64,000 bases of DNA. It comes from Flavobacterium sp. Lineage in GTDB: Bacteria; Bacteroidota; Bacteroidia; Flavobacteriales; Flavobacteriaceae. The notes under the pieces were generated by a model. That model was not told the origin of the DNA and ran no database searches. It saw only the letters and a list, made by a program, of their open reading frames with translations. The stretch lies in assembly GCA_014379405.1 (NCBI GenBank), contig JACMLU010000012.1, positions 1-64,000 of the forward strand. Direction: 5' to 3'. Shown here piece by piece: positions 60,085-64,000 of this stretch. The translations under genes were made by a program, and so were the position numbers. Numbering within the stretch: position 1 is the first letter of the stretch; the number at the start of each line of letters is the position of its first letter.

Positions 60085-60720
60085 TTAAAACTTCAATTGA
60101 TACACATCATCCAAATCTTTGTCGGAACTAAAATTGACATTCAAATCAGTCACATACCCAGAATTCAATCCGTAAACCCAACCGTGTAGCGATAAATCCT
60201 GCCCTTTTTTCCAAGCAGATTGAACAATGGATGTTTTGGCTAAATCATATACTTGTTCAATAACATTCAATTCAACAAATCTATTGAAACGTTCTGTTTC
60301 GTCCTCGATAGCATCCAATTCCGTATGATGAAAACGATAAACATCCTTGATGTGACGAATCCAGTTATCGATGATACCTACTGAATCATTATTCATCGCT
60401 GCCTTGATACCTCCACAACCATAATGACCGCAAACCAGCACGTGTTTTACTTTCAAAACATTGACCGCATAATCCAAAACACTCAACATATTCATATCCG
60501 AGTGAATGACCATATTGGCTATGTTTCTATGAACAAAAACTTCTCCCGGCTTTGCTCCAATAATTTCGTTGGCAGGAACTCTACTGTCCGAACATCCAAT
60601 CCAAAGTAATGGCGGCGTTTGTCCCTTGGCTAAATCGGTAAAATAATTAGGATCTAATGCCAAGGTAGATTCAACCCATTCTTTGTTGTTGTCTAATATT
60701 TTTTTATAAAAATCGCTCAT
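60085..60720 (-). CDS. can: Beta-class carbonic anhydrase
   Basis: A 211-residue protein. Zinc ligands are Cys43, His99 and Cys102 (GHYGCGG), with Asp45-Arg47 (CSDSRVP) as the catalytic dyad, matching E. coli Can (C42, D44, H98, C101). It interconverts CO2 and bicarbonate in the cytosol. It is divergent from oxyR, with about 200 bp between. Nothing unusual. Confidence 0.96.
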   Translation of the reverse strand: MSDFYKKILDNNKEWVESTLALDPNYFTDLAKGQTPPLLWIGCSDSRVPANEIIGAKPGEVFVHRNIANMVIHSDMNMLSVLDYAVNVLKVKHVLVCGHYGCGGIKAAMNNDSVGIIDNWIRHIKDVYRFHHTELDAIEDETERFNRFVELNVIEQVYDLAKTSIVQSAWKKGQDLSLHGWVYGLNSGYVTDLNVNFSSDKDLDDVYQLKF

Positions 60721-60891
60721 TGATGTAATTGTTTTTAGTTTATCAAAAATAGAAAAATATAATCAATTTAGAACTAGGCTCTAATGTTCTTTACCTAACA
60801 ATCCAAAACTTTTTAATTGCATCATTGTCTGAATTGGTCTGATTTTTTAAAAATATCAAAGTTAAATACTATAAATTAAATTGATTGTTTT

Positions 60892-60899
60892 TATATTTG
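60892..60899 (+). promoter_or_regulatory. Probable -7 promoter box of oxyR
   Basis: TATATTTG at 60892-60899 matches TAnnTTTG and lies 19 bp before the oxyR ATG. No convincing -33 TTTG at the right distance is visible, as often happens for regulated promoters. Confidence 0.5.
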
Positions 60900-60918
60900 C
60901 ATCACAAAATACTATACA

Positions 60919-61860
60919 ATGACAATTACCCAACTGCAATATGTTTTGGCTGTAGCCGAACATAAAAACTTTACGCTTGCCTCCGAAAAATGTTTTGTTA
61001 CCCAACCTACGTTGAGTATGCAAATCCAGAAAATAGAAGAAGAATTAAATGTTCAAATATTTGACCGTAGCAAAAAACCAATCCAGCTTACTGATATTGG
61101 TCAAAAAATTGTCAACCAAGCCAAAAATATTGTCATTGAAGCCGACAGAATAAAGGATATTGTAGAACACCAAAAAGGATTCATTGGTGGCGAATTCCGT
61201 TTGGGAATTATCCCAACGATTATGCCAACACTTTTGCCAATGTTCTTGAATAATTTTATCAAAAAATACCCCAAAATAAAACTCATCATCGAAGAGTTGA
61301 ACACCGATGATATTATTACTCGCTTAAAAAATGGACATTTGGATGCAGCCATCGCCGCAACTCCTTTGGAAGACGAAAAAATTAAAGAAATTGTATTGTA
61401 TTATGAACCATTCGTGGCTTATATTCCAGAAAATTATGCCATTTCACACAAAACCGAAATAGAAGTTTCCGACTTAAATCTGGACGATATTCTTTTACTG
61501 CAAGACGGACATTGTTTCCGCGACGGGATTTTGAATTTATGCAAAAATCAAAGTGTTTCTACCAAAAACTCTTTTCAATTGGAAAGTGGTAGTTTTGAAA
61601 CCCTAATAAAATTGGCAGATGAAGGATTAGGAACTACACTGCTACCCTATTTACATACTTTGGATTTAAAAGAAAAAGACAAATCAAAATTAAGACATTT
61701 CAAAGAACCCAAACCAGCGCGCGAAGTAAGCCTGATTTATCCCAAAAATGAATTAAAAATCCATATTATTGATGCCCTTAGAAGTACCATTTCGGGAGTG
61801 GTAAAGGGAGCAATAGCTTTCCAGAACGTACAGATTATAAGTCCAATTCAGAAGAAATAA
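60919..61860 (+). CDS. oxyR: Hydrogen-peroxide-sensing LysR regulator OxyR
   Basis: A 313-residue LysR-type protein. The winged HTH is at 1-60 ('FTLASEKCFVTQPTLSMQIQKIEEELNVQIFDR'). The substrate-like domain contains Cys199 and Cys208 in GHCFRDGILNLCKN, at exactly the residue numbers and nine-residue spacing of the E. coli OxyR peroxide switch (C199/C208). It would activate catalase, peroxidase and thiol genes on oxidation; none is next to it here. It is divergent from carbonic anhydrase. Confidence 0.95.
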   Translation: MTITQLQYVLAVAEHKNFTLASEKCFVTQPTLSMQIQKIEEELNVQIFDRSKKPIQLTDIGQKIVNQAKNIVIEADRIKDIVEHQKGFIGGEFRLGIIPTIMPTLLPMFLNNFIKKYPKIKLIIEELNTDDIITRLKNGHLDAAIAATPLEDEKIKEIVLYYEPFVAYIPENYAISHKTEIEVSDLNLDDILLLQDGHCFRDGILNLCKNQSVSTKNSFQLESGSFETLIKLADEGLGTTLLPYLHTLDLKEKDKSKLRHFKEPKPAREVSLIYPKNELKIHIIDALRSTISGVVKGAIAFQNVQIISPIQKK

Positions 61861-61897
61861 AAAAAACCGCCTCAAAATTATTTTTTGGGGCGATTTC
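61861..61897. terminator. Terminator-like hairpin between convergent oxyR and a small gene
   Basis: CGCCTCA and TGGGGCG (about 61867-61873 and 61886-61892) pair with one G-U, with A-rich and T-rich sides, between the two convergent stops. Confidence 0.65.
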
Positions 61898-61903
61898 TAA
61901 TTT

Positions 61904-62101
61904 TTATGAATTTACAATTAGCAAGCATTGTTTTAATTCTGGCTTTTCGATGGTAAAGGTTAAAAGCCATTCCCGTAACTGTTCCAATTCATAGGGTAAC
62001 AAAGCTTTTATTGCTTTTTCGAGTTCTTTACAAAAAAGAATAGGATCGAAACTGACTCTTTCAAGAACAGATTTTGTATAATCGAACATCATTTTAGACA
62101 T
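61904..62101 (-). CDS. Small conserved-looking protein of unknown function
   Basis: A 65-residue protein, MSKMMFDYTKSVLERVSFD..., predicted as two or three helices ('DPILFCKELEKAIKALLPYELEQLREWLLTF'). The composition is coding-like, and the frame ends just before a terminator shared with oxyR. I recall similar short flavobacterial proteins, but no function or family name can be supported. Confidence 0.68.
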   Translation of the reverse strand: MSKMMFDYTKSVLERVSFDPILFCKELEKAIKALLPYELEQLREWLLTFTIEKPELKQCLLIVNS

Positions 62102-62238
62102 AATAAATCAAGATTTAGGGTTAGATCTTATTATAAAACATTGTAAAAATAAGATTTTATTTTTAAAAAATATCAAAAATTAACAATAATTTATGAAGTT
62201 TTTTATTATATAATTAGATAATTTTTCAACACCAACTA

Positions 62239-62901
62239 TTACCCTTTCCTGGCTCGAAACATTTCTCTTTTTCCAGGTGCGCCTTCGAGTTTTTCTACCG
62301 CGAAACCTACCTCGACCATACTTCTTTTAATAACGCCTCGAGCGGCATAAGTCACCAAAACGCCCTTTGGTTTCAGTGCATCATACATTTTTTGAAATAT
62401 AGCCGTACTCCACAATTCGGGTTGAACATCATATCCAAAAGCATCAAAATAAATCAAGTCAAATTTTTCTATATCATCAATATCAGCAAAAAATTGTTTT
62501 CTTTTGGTGAGATTAAAAGTGTCACTGAAACTAATTTTCTCTTCCCAATTGCATTCATGCATTTCTTCGAAAATGGGTCTTTCCTTTTCAGCATCCAATT
62601 CGGCAACATAATTCATCAAGACTGCTTCTTCTATAGAAACAGGATATGCTTCTACACCAACATAATTGATGGATTGATTCATTTTTGGAGCTTCTAGAAA
62701 AGTGATAAAAGCATTCAAACCTGTTCCAAAACCAATTTCTAAAATAGAAACCGAATTGTTTTCAAACAAGGAGAGTCCCTTTTTAATAAAAACGTGTTGG
62801 GCTTCCTGGATGGCTCCAAATCTGGAATGATAGCATTCGTCCCATTCTTCGATATGAATGGTGGTTGAGCCGTCGCGAGTTTGAATTATATTTCTTTTCA
62901 A
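62239..62901 (-). CDS. mnmD: tRNA 5-methylaminomethyl-2-thiouridine methyltransferase MnmD
   Basis: A 220-residue SAM-dependent methyltransferase equal to the methyltransferase half of E. coli MnmC; the FAD-oxidase half is absent, as in other stand-alone MnmD proteins. The SAM motif is ILEIGFGTGLNAF (53-65) and the catalytic-side segment is 'DLIYFDAFGYDVQPELWS'. It methylates nm5s2U34 to mnm5s2U. The start appears to be TTG (complement of 62899-62901): the frame has no ATG between the upstream stop and the conserved N-terminus 'HIEEWDECYHSRFGA'. Confidence 0.92.
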   Translation of the reverse strand: MKRNIIQTRDGSTTIHIEEWDECYHSRFGAIQEAQHVFIKKGLSLFENNSVSILEIGFGTGLNAFITFLEAPKMNQSINYVGVEAYPVSIEEAVLMNYVAELDAEKERPIFEEMHECNWEEKISFSDTFNLTKRKQFFADIDDIEKFDLIYFDAFGYDVQPELWSTAIFQKMYDALKPKGVLVTYAARGVIKRSMVEVGFAVEKLEGAPGKREMFRARKG

Positions 62902-63109
62902 AGTGAATTTAGGATTTTTTTGGTATTAACTAAGCAATATTCGGCCAAATTTAATCAAATACCATTTATGTATAACCATCAAAGTTTCCTATTTTTTATG
63001 TATTTCATAAAATCGACTCCACATTTTACATTTTTTTTGGAAGATAAATAAATCTCAATTAAATGCTGTAATTAATGTTTTTTTGACAAGTAATTTGATG
63101 ATTTTTATT

Positions 63110-63117
63110 TAATTTTG
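63110..63117 (+). promoter_or_regulatory. Probable -7 promoter box of ilvE
   Basis: TAATTTTG at 63110-63117 is an exact TAnnTTTG. A TTTG at 63082-63085 lies 24 bp upstream, slightly far for the -33 element. The gene's ATG follows at 63185, giving a leader of about 60 nt. Confidence 0.5.
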
Positions 63118-63184
63118 CAAATGTAAATTCGCATAGAATCATCTTACTTTTTATAAAAATAGTTTTAATATAGAATAACCAATT

Positions 63185-64000
63185 ATGAGTGCAACACAGA
63201 CCAACAAAATTGAAATCATAAAAGCCGCAACTTCAAAAATAAAAGATGTGGATTTTGATAATTTACATTTTGGAGAAGTTTTTACCGATCATTTATTTGA
63301 ATGTAATTATACAAATGGAGAATGGCAAAAACCTGTGGTCAAGCCTTATGCCCCGTTTTTGTTGGATCCATCTGCAAAAGTGTTTCATTATGGGCAAGCT
63401 ATTTTTGAAGGTATGAAAGCTTATAAAGATGACAATAATGACGTTTGGTTATTTAGACCTGATGAAAACTTTAAACGTTTTAATAATTCTGCAATACGAA
63501 TGGCAATGCCTGAAGTTCCAGAATCTATTTTTATGGATGGTTTGAATGAATTATTGAAATTAGATCAAGAATGGATTCAAAAAGGAAACGGAAGCAGTAT
63601 GTATATTCGTCCTTTTATGATTGCTACCGGAACTGGAGTAATTGCTAATCCATCTGAAGATTATAAATTCATGATACTTTTATCACCAGCAAAATCCTAT
63701 TATTCTGGCGAAGTAAAAGTACTGATCGCAGAACATTTCAGTAGAGCCGCCAATGGTGGTATTGGTGCTGCAAAAGCGGCAGGAAATTACGCTGCCCAAT
63801 TTTACCCAACTAATTTGGCCAACAAAGAGGGATTTCAACAAGTAATTTGGACGGATGATGCCACGCATACCAAATTGGAAGAAGCCGGAACAATGAACGT
63901 ATTTTTCAGAATTAATGATACTTTATTGACGGCTCCTGTTAGCGAAAGAATTTTGGATGGTATTACTAGAAAAAGTCTTATCGAAATGGCAAAACGCGAA
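63185..64000 (+). CDS. ilvE: Branched-chain amino-acid aminotransferase (class II type), cut by window edge
   Basis: 272 residues are visible and the C-terminus is beyond base 64000. 'DPSAKVFHYGQAIFEGMKAYKDDN', 'NSAIRMAMPEVPE' and 'GIGAAKAAGNYAAQFYPTNLA' are those of the longer, eukaryote-like (class II, about 350-residue) BCATs rather than the roughly 300-residue E. coli IlvE; the PLP lysine is in the last of these ('AAKAAGNYA'). It interconverts Leu/Ile/Val and their 2-oxo acids. It is divergent from mnmD. Confidence 0.95.
   Translation, partial: MSATQTNKIEIIKAATSKIKDVDFDNLHFGEVFTDHLFECNYTNGEWQKPVVKPYAPFLLDPSAKVFHYGQAIFEGMKAYKDDNNDVWLFRPDENFKRFNNSAIRMAMPEVPESIFMDGLNELLKLDQEWIQKGNGSSMYIRPFMIATGTGVIANPSEDYKFMILLSPAKSYYSGEVKVLIAEHFSRAANGGIGAAKAAGNYAAQFYPTNLANKEGFQQVIWTDDATHTKLEEAGTMNVFFRINDTLLTAPVSERILDGITRKSLIEMAKRE

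Overview
The window looks like chromosome of a free-living flavobacterium (Bacteroidota, probably Flavobacterium or a close relative). The DNA is AT-rich. Start codons follow A-rich leaders rather than strong Shine-Dalgarno sites, and several upstream regions carry the Bacteroidota -7 box TAnnTTTG. There is a type IX secretion C-terminal sorting domain, a bacillithiol gene (bshB1), menaquinone genes, and many lipoproteins and outer-membrane beta-barrels. I see no prophage, insertion sequence, CRISPR array or rRNA operon. The only tRNA found is tRNA-His.

Layout. 1-5.4 kb: a dihydrofolate-reductase-like gene cut by the left edge, a lipoprotein, ornithine aminotransferase (rocD) divergent from an Lrp/AsnC regulator, then a dienelactone hydrolase and an M28 peptidase. 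5.5-8.3 kb: a leftward arsenic operon (arsR, DUF6428, LMW-PTP-type arsenate reductase, acr3). 8.6-16.5 kb: a SulP transporter, an SRPBCC gene between two copies of one terminator, tRNA-His, bshB1, an isochorismate synthase/hotdog thioesterase pair, a beta-helix lipoprotein and a DUF417/AraC pair. 16.6-22.5 kb: purL, an outer-membrane protein and a PAS histidine kinase. 22.6-31.0 kb: a fatty-acid beta-oxidation block (acyl-CoA ligase, MarR regulator, fadN-fadA-fadE type enzymes) with a four-helix-bundle (S23/IVP-like) gene inside it. 31.2-36.5 kb: a leftward export operon (membrane protein, TolC, HlyD, 14-TM MFS) ending in a K+-channel-like gene.

36.7-51.5 kb is a leftward run of envelope genes: a YihY/BrkB protein, a META lipoprotein, many beta-barrels and an octaheme cytochrome c with TPRs. 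52.1-53.7 kb is malic enzyme. 53.7-58.0 kb is a divergent cluster with secreted-redox features: DUF5777 barrel, DOMON/T9SS protein, periplasmic ankyrin, OB-fold protein, monoheme cytochrome lipoprotein, YceI protein and Cu/Zn superoxide dismutase. 58.1-64.0 kb: a YdeI-like protein, a LETM1-related protein, beta-carbonic anhydrase divergent from OxyR, a small conserved protein, the tRNA methyltransferase MnmD, and a branched-chain aminotransferase cut by the right edge.

Most of the window is ordinary chromosomal gene content. The parts most worth a second look are the DOMON/cytochrome/DUF5777/SodC cluster, the four-helix-bundle gene bracketed by inverted repeats inside the fad operon, the channel gene in the export operon, and several structured intergenic elements.
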